Assembly: GCA_018671775.1 (NCBI GenBank)
Contig: JABHGY010000126.1
Coordinates: 1 to 46,316, forward strand
Source: Fidelibacterota bacterium
Lineage (GTDB): Bacteria > Fidelibacterota > Marinisomatia > Marinisomatales > UBA1611
DNA: 46,316 bases
Reading direction: 5' to 3'
The translations under genes and the position numbers were made by a program. Shown here piece after piece: positions 7,781 through 15,435 of the stretch; position 1 is the stretch's first letter; every line of letters begins with the position of its first letter. The notes beneath the pieces were generated by a model. It worked only from the letters and a program-made list of their open reading frames with translations. It did not search any database and was not told where the DNA came from.

Positions 7781-8289
7781 TTAGAGCAAAGGGTTTTCAA
7801 AGAGCAGGAATCATCCTGATAATATTAATGAGTATTCTTAGTTTTGGGATTTCCCAATCAAAACAGGAAGGAACCATGATGTCCAAAGAAAATACTGGAA
7901 ACAAAACAGAAGCAGAGTGGCAAAAAGAATTATCAACAGAAGTCTACCAAATTCTTCGAGAGAAAGGGACAGAACGGGCTTTTTCTGGAAAGTATGATGA
8001 ACATTTTGAAGCAGGGGTTTATCTCTGTGTTGGATGTGGAGACACATTATATACTTCAGAAACCAAATATAATTCAGGCTGTGGTTGGCCTGCTTTTTCT
8101 GATGGCATCACAGGGAAAATTGATGAATTCGAAGATAATTCATTTGGCATGCGTCGAACAGAAATCACGTGTGCAAATTGCGGAGGTCATTTGGGACATG
8201 TTTTTAATGATGGACCTAAACCAACAGGCTTACGTCATTGTGTCAATTCTGCTTCATTGAAATTTAGTCCAAGTGAAGAATCAAAATGA
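7777..8289 (+). CDS. msrB: Peptide-methionine (R)-S-oxide reductase, exported form
   Basis: 170 residues. An N-terminal hydrophobic segment (AGIILIILMSILSFGIS) precedes a complete MsrB domain, so the enzyme is probably periplasmic or membrane-tethered. It reduces methionine-R-sulfoxide in proteins. Seen: Zn-binding CxxC pairs Cys84/Cys87 and Cys132/Cys135, the SGCGWP loop (Cys102, possible resolving Cys) and the catalytic Cys155 in RHCVNSASL. Selenocysteine is not used. An alternative cytoplasmic start would be the MM at residues 34-35. It is the last gene of the coupled envelope set starting at 6576. Confidence 0.93.
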   Translation: MIRAKGFQRAGIILIILMSILSFGISQSKQEGTMMSKENTGNKTEAEWQKELSTEVYQILREKGTERAFSGKYDEHFEAGVYLCVGCGDTLYTSETKYNSGCGWPAFSDGITGKIDEFEDNSFGMRRTEITCANCGGHLGHVFNDGPKPTGLRHCVNSASLKFSPSEESK

Positions 8290-8371
8290 AAAAAGAGGCC
8301 GTTAAAGAATAGAATTCGAGTAAGGGTTTTGGATTTGTTTCTTTTGATATTGATTTTGGAATGAAAGGCGA

Positions 8372-8953
8372 TTAACGTTCATTTAGGATAAAATTCTTGA
8401 TATGCTTGATGGCAGATAAGGGAATTTTATGTCCTCCCTTATAATATATTAGATTTGAAGCATAACCGGCCTTTTCCAATACTTTTTGCATATCTTTGCT
8501 GCCTTGCGGTTTCACAATTTCATCCTCCTCTCCGTGAAGCAATAAAAATGGAGTATCATTTTTCTTTTTAAAATTTGCTTGATTAAAATGACGTTCCTCC
8601 GGCACGAACCCAGCGATAGGAATGGCAGCTCCAAATGATTGCATATTGTCAGAAACATAATGAAATGTAAAAACAGCGCCTTGAGAAAACCCCAAAAATA
8701 TAATTTGGTTTGGAAGATAGTTCTCTAGTATTTTTGAAAGAAGTTCATCCAGAATTTGGAATGATTTTTTAACTTCCCAACCAGATTCATGGCTACCACC
8801 ATACCAAGATTTCCCAAAGGGTTCCGCATCATAAGGTCCCTCAGGGAAAAACCATTCCATGCTTTTCATTCCAATTGATTTTGAAACAGGAAGCATGGAT
8901 GAAGCATCGCCTGTCCAGCCGTGAAGAGCAATAATAGCATATTGTTTCGCCAT
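8372..8953 (-). CDS. Alpha/beta-hydrolase (carboxylesterase/phospholipase family)
   Basis: 193 residues. The fold landmarks are an LHGWTGD oxyanion segment near residue 10, the nucleophile elbow GFSQG with Ser90, the acid Asp144 in HGEEDEIV and the base His175 in GGHKIP. This matches the small soluble YpfH/acyl-protein-thioesterase-like carboxylesterases. No signal peptide. It lies 9 bases after a small lipoprotein gene on the same strand and faces msrB tail to tail. Confidence 0.88.
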   Translation of the reverse strand: MAKQYAIIALHGWTGDASSMLPVSKSIGMKSMEWFFPEGPYDAEPFGKSWYGGSHESGWEVKKSFQILDELLSKILENYLPNQIIFLGFSQGAVFTFHYVSDNMQSFGAAIPIAGFVPEERHFNQANFKKKNDTPFLLLHGEEDEIVKPQGSKDMQKVLEKAGYASNLIYYKGGHKIPLSAIKHIKNFILNER

Positions 8954-8962
8954 TCTTAAAAT

Positions 8963-9220
8963 TTATTCATATTGGGAACAACAACAATCATCAACAAGGG
9001 CAGCTTCAATAAAACCCTCTGAATCTAATTTTGCACGAATACAGGCTCCGGCACTTGCAGTTAGATTTATTTCTGTGAGTTTTCCAATATCATCCAAAGT
9101 AACGGTTTTATAAATGAATCCATCAAGAATGCCTCCACCACAATCGCTACATTCAGAATTTATGTTATTGCAAGAAAAAGTAAATAGGATGAGGATTGAG
9201 AGAGAAAGAAATAATTTCAT
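8963..9220 (-). CDS. Small Cys-rich lipoprotein, unknown function
   Basis: 85 residues. The signal peptide MKLFLSLSILILFTFSC has a lipobox Cys17, so it is a predicted lipoprotein. The mature part contains a CSDCGGG motif (Cys24, Cys27), Cys60 and a terminal CCC run (79-81) before SQYE. Six non-lipid Cys in fewer than 70 residues suggests disulfides or metal binding. No family recognised. It sits between two hydrolase genes on the same strand (22 bases after the ETHE1-like gene). Confidence 0.7.
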   Translation of the reverse strand: MKLFLSLSILILFTFSCNNINSECSDCGGGILDGFIYKTVTLDDIGKLTEINLTASAGACIRAKLDSEGFIEAALVDDCCCSQYE

Positions 9221-9242
9221 GATAAACTCATTAAGGCTCTTT

Positions 9243-9893
9243 TTATCGGTTTTGCTCGTATGTATTCATTTTACTGATAAAATCATTTTCATCTATCGCT
9301 TGAAGCAACGGGCTTATTTTTATGTTTTCATCCAAAGAGATGGTGCTTTTGTCACCATAATCATGTCCAGGATAAATGATTGTTTCCTGAGGTAGATTCA
9401 AAATTGTATCATAAACAGAGTGATATAAATCTTGAATGTTACTCCCCGAACTTACGACACGTCCCGTTCTGCCTACAAATAAAGTATCTCCTGTGAATAA
9501 AATATTTTCCAATAAAATACAGATTGAATCGGGATAGTGTCCAGGCGTATGGAGAATTTTGAAGGCTAAGTTCCCTATTGTGACTTTTTCTTCATTTTGC
9601 ACAGGATGTATCTTGAATGATTGAAATTTATCTTTGCCCAAAGGATGACAAATGATTTTTGGTTGTGGATTCATATCTTGATAGGCATTGAGATATGCAA
9701 TATGATCTCCATGCGTGTGGGTAATGATGATTTTGGTCAAAGCACTTGAAATATATTTATCAAAGGTCTCAGGCGGTAATGCAGGATCAATTAAACATTG
9801 TTCTCCTGTTTCCAAGCATGTGACCAAGTAAGAAAAATTATGGTCATAACCGCCCTTTGCGGAACGAATTGAGAAATGCTGCGTAGGATTCAT
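9243..9893 (-). CDS. MBL-fold hydrolase, glyoxalase II/ETHE1-like
   Basis: 216 residues with THTHGDHI (HxHxDH), HTPGHYPDS, FTGDTLFVGRTGRV and IYPGHDYG, the full iron/zinc-binding set of the glyoxalase II and persulfide dioxygenase (ETHE1) branch. The short length, without the C-terminal substrate domain of glyoxalase II, and the GHDYG motif favour an ETHE1-like persulfide dioxygenase, which oxidises glutathione persulfide to sulfite. Generic thioester hydrolysis cannot be excluded. No rhodanese domain or other sulfide gene is nearby. First gene of the minus-strand trio ending with the esterase. Confidence 0.8.
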   Translation of the reverse strand: MNPTQHFSIRSAKGGYDHNFSYLVTCLETGEQCLIDPALPPETFDKYISSALTKIIITHTHGDHIAYLNAYQDMNPQPKIICHPLGKDKFQSFKIHPVQNEEKVTIGNLAFKILHTPGHYPDSICILLENILFTGDTLFVGRTGRVVSSGSNIQDLYHSVYDTILNLPQETIIYPGHDYGDKSTISLDENIKISPLLQAIDENDFISKMNTYEQNR

Positions 9894-9929
9894 GAAATAA
9901 TCAAAGTTTTAAGTCGCACTGTCATTAGA

Positions 9930-9958
9930 TTGATGCTTAAAATTAGGGTATATAAAAT
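9930..9958 (+). promoter_or_regulatory. Candidate promoter for the 59-residue membrane protein
   Basis: TTGATG at 9930-9935 and TAAAAT at 9953-9958 with 17-bp spacing, in the divergent gap between the ETHE1-like gene and the small membrane protein. Plausible but untested. Confidence 0.35.
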
Positions 9959-9998
9959 GATTATTGAACAAAGAAAACAGGAGTAATAGGAGTTTAAA

Positions 9999-10178
9999 AT
10001 GCAAACAAAACAAATCGCTTGGTATTTAATATTTGGAGGATTGGCCATTGTCGCCATTCAATTTATAGGTGCAATATTTTCATTTATCGCAGGTCATCCA
10101 ATTTTAGGTTTGGCCTTAGTGGCAATTTCACTTGGAGTAGGGCTTCTTTTATATGACATGAGCCAGAAAGATGCTTAA
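9999..10178 (+). CDS. 59-residue two-helix membrane protein
   Basis: The ATG at 9999 is preceded by an AGGAGT-like sequence (9989-9994) at good spacing. The peptide starts MQTKQIAWYLIFGG and has two hydrophobic helices (LIFGGLAIVAIQFIGAIFSFIA and ILGLALVAISLGVGLLL), ending LYDMSQKDA. It stands alone between a divergent gene and the FKBP gene. No family recognised; a small inner-membrane protein is the only supportable statement. Confidence 0.6.
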   Translation: MQTKQIAWYLIFGGLAIVAIQFIGAIFSFIAGHPILGLALVAISLGVGLLLYDMSQKDA

Positions 10179-10264
10179 TTTCGCCATCTAAATTTTGGGT
10201 TAGTTCTCAAGATTAAATGTCATGGTGACTTTTTCAAATCAACGAAAACAATAAAGGAAATAAA

Positions 10265-10951
10265 ATGAGATTAAAAGTATTGATGAGCCTTCTAATGGGA
10301 AGTCTTGTTATGAATTGTGGCGGTGGAACAGCTCAAGACGTTACATCCCTACAAAGTGAATCTGACTCACTAAGCTATACTTTAGGTATGGATATTGGTG
10401 AAAATTTTAAAAGAGAATCAATAGAAGTAAGTTATGATGCTTTTATGACTGGATTTAAACATGCGAACGAGGGGAAAGATGCTTTATTAACAAAAGCAGA
10501 ACGAGACCAAACGATTCGGAACCTTCAACAAAGTTTACGTAAACAACAGGAAGAAAGAGCTGAAAAAAACGTGACGGAAGGAAAAGAATTTTTAGAAAGT
10601 AATAAAGCAAATCCTGGTGTAACTGAAACGCCAACCGGTCTTCAGTATCGCGTGATTAATGAAGGCGATGGAGATTCTCCAACCGCTTCCGATCAGGTGA
10701 AAGTTCACTATAAAGGAACATTAATTGATGGGACAGAATTTGATAGTTCTTATGGAAGAGGCGAACCAGCAACTTTTCGCGTTAATGGCGTGATTAAAGG
10801 GTGGCAAGAAGGAATTCAACTCATGAAAGTGGGAGCAAAGTATGAATTTTTTATTCCTTCAAGCTTGGCTTATGGGCCACGTCCAAGTCCAAAAATTCCA
10901 GCAAATAGCACACTTGTTTTTGAAGTAGAATTATTAGAAATCGTTAAATAA
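10265..10951 (+). CDS. FKBP-type peptidyl-prolyl cis-trans isomerase, lipoprotein
   Basis: 228 residues. AAAGGAAATAAA precedes the ATG. The signal peptide ends in a lipobox-like LVMNC (Cys18), so the protein is probably lipid-anchored in the periplasm. The Mip/FkpA-like layout follows: a helical dimerisation part ([13 protein letters not shown], then a long helix with [12 protein letters not shown]) and a C-terminal FKBP domain from about residue 118 ([60 protein letters not shown]). It catalyses proline isomerisation and acts as a chaperone for exported proteins. Single gene closed by its own terminator. Confidence 0.93.
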   Translation: MRLKVLMSLLMGSLVMNCGGGTAQDVTSLQSESDSLSYTLGMDIGENFKRESIEVSYDAFMTGFKHANEGKDALLTKAERDQTIRNLQQSLRKQQEERAEKNVTEGKEFLESNKANPGVTETPTGLQYRVINEGDGDSPTASDQVKVHYKGTLIDGTEFDSSYGRGEPATFRVNGVIKGWQEGIQLMKVGAKYEFFIPSSLAYGPRPSPKIPANSTLVFEVELLEIVK

Positions 10952-10970
10952 TACTAATTCATGATTATAT

Positions 10971-11002
10971 AAAAAAGCCTCATAGCAATATGAGGCTTTT
11001 TT
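10971..11002. terminator. Bidirectional hairpin terminator
   Basis: Perfect 14-bp stem AAAAAAGCCTCATA / TATGAGGCTTTTTT around a GCAA loop, between two convergent genes (FKBP on plus, the Rossmann protein on minus), so it can serve both. Confidence 0.9.
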
Positions 11003-11022
11003 ATTATGTTTTATTATGCGCT

Positions 11023-12726
11023 CTAACTTTTTATTCTTAAGCCTTTATCTTCATGATTGAAAATCCATGCCGCCAACTTTCCGATTTCGAGCGAGTCTTT
11101 TCCTTGCCAATATTGGTGTCCATGATGGTAATGAGAGCTTGTATCTTCTTTGGGTAAATCTTGGATAAAATTTAAAATATTTTCAATCCGAGATTGCCAC
11201 AATGCTATATTCTCTTTTCGTAAATCTATCCAACCTGCATAAGCCCACTCATCGATTTTTTCTTTGTTGATGCGAAGTATATTTCGTCCCAATTGAGCTG
11301 GTATCTTCACAATTGGGCCACGGAGAATTTGTTTTCCATCTCTCATTAAAATAGGCAATCCAACGGAGATCATTTGAGAACGGAGGCCAGGATGTTCTGC
11401 AATATAGTTTTCAGCTTTTTGACAGAGTTCATCTAATCCATGCGTGATAATACAGGATAAATCTCCACATATTTTTTTCAATAAATGTGCTTCAAAGAGT
11501 AGCTTTGATAAACGAGGTGGACCTAAAATTTCGAAAGCAATACTTTCAGAATCATGTTGTTCCATCAGTTCATCCATTTTTTCTAAAGCAAAATGGCGCA
11601 TATATCCCGCTCGATAGGTAGGACCCATAATCGAATTATCCAACGCATTGATAATATCATGACCGGTGCTATCGCCCAATATCTCAAATATGATATTGTC
11701 TGCAATCTCCTCTGGAGTTACAAATTCCATCTGTCCAGCTGCCGTGATAGTTTCAAATTCTCCTCGAGAAAAAATCCCATTTTCACCTGTGTCAATAAAT
11801 ACAGATTTTAGAGATTCTCCCGTATCATTCCAGTTTTCATTTCCTGAAAACGAAAAAGATTCACTTAAGAATTCCGCCCCTTCAATAGGGCAATCATAAA
11901 GCCGAATTGGCTTTCCATGTTTTTTGACTTCTCCATATTCAATGCCTTTCCATGCGATTGCGGCTGCCGGTTTTATTTCTTTACAAATAGGACCATTTGG
12001 CGTTCTCCCCATGAGAAAGAGAAGTAAAGTGTGGGCGCCAGCTAATGATGTTTTACTTAACAAAACCCGAGAAGGTTGTTCTTCACTATGAGTGTAAGGA
12101 ATATTTAAACCCATTCCACCAGTTCCAGTCGTTCCTACTTTAATATAAACGCCCGTTTTGTTGTTAACCATACTTTGGTGCAGAATTTGAATATGGCGGA
12201 TGATTTGAGGTACATAAAGCGTAGTGAGCATTTTTTCAATTTCATCTACGAGTGAATCGGTCAATTCATTTTTTGACTTTGCATTTTCCAATTCATAATT
12301 CAGTGAATAATATCCATTATAAATATCTTGATACGCTAAACCCGTTGCCGAATTAACGGAATCAATGATGATATGAGGTTTGTGTTTTGAAATCAGGACA
12401 TCGAGTGTAGAAGAAGAGAGCATCTCCGAATCAAACGGATCCATCACATCATGCATGAGCTGTTGTCGATATTTTGAATTGCCTAAAATTTCATTTCGAG
12501 AATTATTTTTAAGAGATTCTCTGATAAACATGTTTCCCCATTCTGGCGTCAGTTTTGTCGCATTTGCTTCGGGTAACAAAAGTTCGCAAGCTGACCTTGC
12601 TTCTTCTTCAAATAAAGATAAAATGATAATCTCTTTAGGCTCATGTGTAAATAATTTTCTGATAATTGCTGTTCCAACTAGACCATATCCGCCTAAGAGC
12701 AGAATACGTTTATTGTGTATATCCAT
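11023..12726 (-). CDS. Large NAD(P)-binding Rossmann-fold protein of unknown reaction
   Basis: 567 residues. The N-terminus (RILLLGGYGLVGTAI, residues 7-21) is a dinucleotide-binding GGxGxxG motif of extended SDR or saccharopine-dehydrogenase-like enzymes. A middle region has conserved-looking GTTGTGGMGLNIPYTHSEE and SKTSLAGAHTLLLFLMGRTP segments, and the C-terminal ~250 residues are helical, ending with a His-rich SHYHHGHQYWQ stretch. I do not recognise the family beyond the Rossmann core. The gene directly follows ptb with no intervening base and is the last of the oxoacid oxidoreductase/ptb/buk cluster, so a role with acyl-CoA, 2-oxoacid or branched-chain metabolites is an inference from context. 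Confidence 0.65.
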   Translation of the reverse strand: MDIHNKRILLLGGYGLVGTAIIRKLFTHEPKEIIILSLFEEEARSACELLLPEANATKLTPEWGNMFIRESLKNNSRNEILGNSKYRQQLMHDVMDPFDSEMLSSSTLDVLISKHKPHIIIDSVNSATGLAYQDIYNGYYSLNYELENAKSKNELTDSLVDEIEKMLTTLYVPQIIRHIQILHQSMVNNKTGVYIKVGTTGTGGMGLNIPYTHSEEQPSRVLLSKTSLAGAHTLLLFLMGRTPNGPICKEIKPAAAIAWKGIEYGEVKKHGKPIRLYDCPIEGAEFLSESFSFSGNENWNDTGESLKSVFIDTGENGIFSRGEFETITAAGQMEFVTPEEIADNIIFEILGDSTGHDIINALDNSIMGPTYRAGYMRHFALEKMDELMEQHDSESIAFEILGPPRLSKLLFEAHLLKKICGDLSCIITHGLDELCQKAENYIAEHPGLRSQMISVGLPILMRDGKQILRGPIVKIPAQLGRNILRINKEKIDEWAYAGWIDLRKENIALWQSRIENILNFIQDLPKEDTSSHYHHGHQYWQGKDSLEIGKLAAWIFNHEDKGLRIKS

Positions 12727-13560
12727 TTATGTTTTTCCTTTTAGTAAATTGAGCCCAAGGGCCATTGAATGAAGTTTGCTTTTTTTAGAGTCAGAACGAG
12801 ATAAAAGGACAATTGGTACTTTCGCACCTATAATAATCCCTCCACCTTTTGATTGTCCAATGCTCATTAATGCTTTTACCACAAAGTTTGTTGTCGTAAT
12901 GGAAGGTCCTACAAAAAGATCAGTTTCTCCTGCGATGGATGAGTTTATTCCTTTTGCTTTGCTAGCCATTTTAGATAAGGCTACATCCAAAGCGATGGGA
13001 CCTTCAATGTTCATTCGTTTATCCTGGGAAAAGTGCCGAACGGTTTCATCGGCTAAAATAGTTTCTGGAATTTTGTCTGTTACCTTTTCGACCAAAGATA
13101 ATAGGGCAATATTTGGATGGAGATTTCCAAAGGACGTGCAAAGGGTTAGTCCATTCTCGATCATGGAATGAATAATTTCTGGATATAAAATGGGATGAAT
13201 ACCACCATCCGTGAAAAGCATAAGCTTATGATATTTTGGAGATTCCACAACAGCAATATGGGTTAAAGTTTGATCAATATTTAATCCCAAGGATTTATCT
13301 AATACTATTTTCAAAAGGGTCGCTGTTTTGATGTCTCCTTTCATAAGGAAATCGTTTTCTCCATTTGCTGTATCAATCACCGCTGATTTAGCCGCTTCTT
13401 CTGGGGAATCATTTTGATAAATAACAGGCTCAATCCAGCCCATTTTTTCTGCATCATTTATCAATTCAAAAAGATATTTTTGTTTAGGATTGACGATTGC
13501 CAATCGTTTAGGTTCTTCACCTTTAATGGAAGCAATCAATGCTTGAAATGAATGTATCAT
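12727..13560 (-). CDS. ptb: Phosphate butyryltransferase (phosphotransbutyrylase)
   Basis: 277 residues of the PTA_PTB family, short like Ptb and lacking the extra domains of phosphotransacetylase. It converts a C4 or branched acyl-CoA plus phosphate to acyl-phosphate plus CoA. Family landmarks are IEGPIALDVALSK, SIAGETDLFVGPSITTTNFVVKAL and GGGIIIGAKVPIVLLSRSD. The start overlaps the butyrate kinase stop (ATGA), so the enzyme and its partner kinase are co-translated. Together with the upstream ferredoxin-dependent oxidoreductase it forms a substrate-level phosphorylation module. Confidence 0.92.
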   Translation of the reverse strand: MIHSFQALIASIKGEEPKRLAIVNPKQKYLFELINDAEKMGWIEPVIYQNDSPEEAAKSAVIDTANGENDFLMKGDIKTATLLKIVLDKSLGLNIDQTLTHIAVVESPKYHKLMLFTDGGIHPILYPEIIHSMIENGLTLCTSFGNLHPNIALLSLVEKVTDKIPETILADETVRHFSQDKRMNIEGPIALDVALSKMASKAKGINSSIAGETDLFVGPSITTTNFVVKALMSIGQSKGGGIIIGAKVPIVLLSRSDSKKSKLHSMALGLNLLKGKT

Positions 13561-14600
13561 TTATAAATTTTTGCTTTCTCTTTTTGATTTAAAATGGGAA
13601 GAACGCCCGCAACGAGTGCCTCAAGTTCAAAGGAGCCAGGATAAATCATCGCCTGCTGGATAAAAGATGTTTTCTTTCTAAGTGCATCACAAAATATATT
13701 TGAATGCGTTAATCCTCCTGTTAGAATGAGGCCATCCACAGCACCATCCAAAACAGCATACGCACTTCCGATTTCTTTTGCGATTTGATAAATCATGGCT
13801 TGATATATATTTTTCACTTCGGACTCATTTAAGCGTTTTTCAACTGAACGTAAATCACGATTCCCCAACAATCCTGAAAATCCACTTTTTTTCGAAAATA
13901 TATATTCTAGTTCTTCTTTTGATTTATTATCTGTAAACACAAAATCTAAAATACCAGAAAGCGGAAGGGCACCGGCTCGTTCGATGGAAAAAGGTCCCAT
14001 TCCCAATAATGCGTCATTTACATCAATGATTTTTGTATGTTTTACGGCAGCAATGGAAAATCCCGAGCCAAGGTGAGCCACAACAAATTGAGATTGTTTC
14101 GCATTGATATTTAATTCTTCTGATGCTTTTCGGACACAAAATTTAATATTGAGCGCATGGCTACGACTTTTTCTTGTGATGCCAGGAACCCCTGATATGC
14201 GCGCTTCGGGAATAAATTCATCGGTGGTGACCGGATCTACAATATAAGCAGGTATTTTGAATTGATTGGCAATTTTAAAAGCCATTAAGGCGCCTAAATT
14301 TGATGCATGATTTGAATAACTTCCATTTTGATAATCATTTACCATTGTATCATTGACTAAATAAGCTCCTCCGACAAGTGGTTTTAGAGGGCCACCCCGT
14401 GCGGCAATCGCATCAATTTTTGGTTCTTTTGGTAGGAATTCAGTAAGCGTTGATAGACGAGATGATAACTGGTTTATGAGTGGTTTGGAACTTTCTTCAG
14501 TGTTGTGTTCAATTACTTTTTTCCACAAGCAATTTGTGTTTTCAAAAACACCAAATTCCGTAGAGGTTGAACCAGGATTTATCGTTAAAATAAAGAAAAT
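13557..14600 (-). CDS. buk: Butyrate (branched-chain fatty acid) kinase, start codon unusual
   Basis: ASKHA-fold acyl kinase converting (iso)butyryl-phosphate and ADP to acid and ATP. The ILTINPGSTSTEFGVFE phosphate-binding start, ARGGPLKPLVGGAYLVN, SRSHALNIKF, VVAHLGSGFSIAA, and DGLILTGGLTHS are characteristic of Buk rather than acetate kinase. The family starts a few residues before the LTINPGS motif, but no ATG, GTG or TTG lies between the preceding stop (14609-14611) and that motif. I placed the start at an ATT (14598-14600) behind an AGGA (14605-14608). An ATT at 14589-14591, or a TTG at 14655-14657 inside the upstream gene (366 residues), are alternatives. Length 347 versus about 355 in the family. 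Confidence 0.88.
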   Translation of the reverse strand: MFFILTINPGSTSTEFGVFENTNCLWKKVIEHNTEESSKPLINQLSSRLSTLTEFLPKEPKIDAIAARGGPLKPLVGGAYLVNDTMVNDYQNGSYSNHASNLGALMAFKIANQFKIPAYIVDPVTTDEFIPEARISGVPGITRKSRSHALNIKFCVRKASEELNINAKQSQFVVAHLGSGFSIAAVKHTKIIDVNDALLGMGPFSIERAGALPLSGILDFVFTDNKSKEELEYIFSKKSGFSGLLGNRDLRSVEKRLNESEVKNIYQAMIYQIAKEIGSAYAVLDGAVDGLILTGGLTHSNIFCDALRKKTSFIQQAMIYPGSFELEALVAGVLPILNQKEKAKIYK

Positions 14601-14608
14601 ATTATCCT

Positions 14609-14872
14609 TTAGGCGGGTAGTTCTTCGTGAAAAGAAGAGAGGATACCGTCTATACAAAAATGATTTGCTTTAGATTCATCCAATTTATTCTTTAGGACTT
14701 GGTAATGGTGATCTTCCATTTTGGCGAGGCCAACAAGGAACTGTTTTAATTCTAAATCATCGGCGTTTTTTGCTGCCTCAAGATAAAAGCGAGATGCATC
14801 TTTTTCTTCATTCATGGCATATTCAAAAATGGCTTCGACTGTATTTAGTTCGGGCAATTTTTTTAAATCCAT
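14609..14872 (-). CDS. Half-size rubrerythrin/ferritin-like protein
   Basis: 87 residues behind a strong AAAGGAG site. Two helices with the ferritin-like ligands are seen: AMNEEKDASRFYLEAAKNA (Glu of helix 1) and LKQFLVGLAKMEDHHYQVLKNKL (ExxH of helix 2), as in the first half of rubrerythrin. The second helix pair and the rubredoxin domain are missing, so it would have to dimerise to complete a diiron four-helix bundle. It lies between the oxidoreductase gamma subunit (11 bases upstream) and butyrate kinase. A role in oxygen/peroxide protection or electron transfer for the ferredoxin-dependent enzyme is inference. Confidence 0.75.
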   Translation of the reverse strand: MDLKKLPELNTVEAIFEYAMNEEKDASRFYLEAAKNADDLELKQFLVGLAKMEDHHYQVLKNKLDESKANHFCIDGILSSFHEELPA

Positions 14873-14883
14873 AACTGTCTCCT

Positions 14884-15435
14884 TTAGTTTGGAACCGATT
14901 CGCTGACTAAGTATTTTCCCATTTGCAACGCTTCTCGATTTATAGGAATCAAATGATGATGTCTTTCAGGGAGCACCTTTTTTAAAGCGGTCATAATCGA
15001 TTCATCTTTTAAAATTGGATTGAGTTCAAGAAAAGCACCAAGAAAAATCATATTCATCACTTTTTTATTTTCCATTTCTTGTGCTTTGGCATTTGCTGCT
15101 ATTTTATAATTTTTGACATCTAATCGACTTGGTGATGAAAGAATGGTAGATGCTTCAAATAAAATTTGACCTTCAGGTTTAATCCAGGATTCAAATTTTT
15201 CCATAGAAGGTTGATTCAAAATTATCCCTGTATCAAATGCATTGATGATAGGGGAACTAATTTTGCTGTCTGATAAAATCACAATACAGTTGGCGGTTCC
15301 GCCGCGCATCTCTGGACCATAACTTGGCATCCAGGCGACTTCTTTATCTTCCACCATGCCCGCATAGGCGAGAGTCATGCCCATACTTAGCACACCCTGC
15401 CCCCCAAAGCCAGCAATGACTATTTCTTGATTCAT
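14884..15435 (-). CDS. 2-oxoacid:ferredoxin oxidoreductase, gamma subunit
   Basis: 183 residues with the gamma-domain landmarks GFGGQGVLSMGMTLAYAGM at the N-terminus, PSYGPEMRGGTANCIVILS and NMIFLGAFLELNP. In oxoacid:ferredoxin oxidoreductases this subunit completes the CoA-binding and inter-subunit contacts of the alpha/beta core. It follows the beta gene with no spacer, and alpha and the ferredoxin subunit lie just upstream, so a four-subunit KorABCD/VorABCD-type complex is complete here. Confidence 0.92.
   Translation of the reverse strand: MNQEIVIAGFGGQGVLSMGMTLAYAGMVEDKEVAWMPSYGPEMRGGTANCIVILSDSKISSPIINAFDTGIILNQPSMEKFESWIKPEGQILFEASTILSSPSRLDVKNYKIAANAKAQEMENKKVMNMIFLGAFLELNPILKDESIMTALKKVLPERHHHLIPINREALQMGKYLVSESVPN

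Noticed and set aside
11593-12772. Plus-strand ORFs opposite the Rossmann protein
   Set aside because: They are antisense shadows of a well-supported minus-strand gene and show no protein-like composition.
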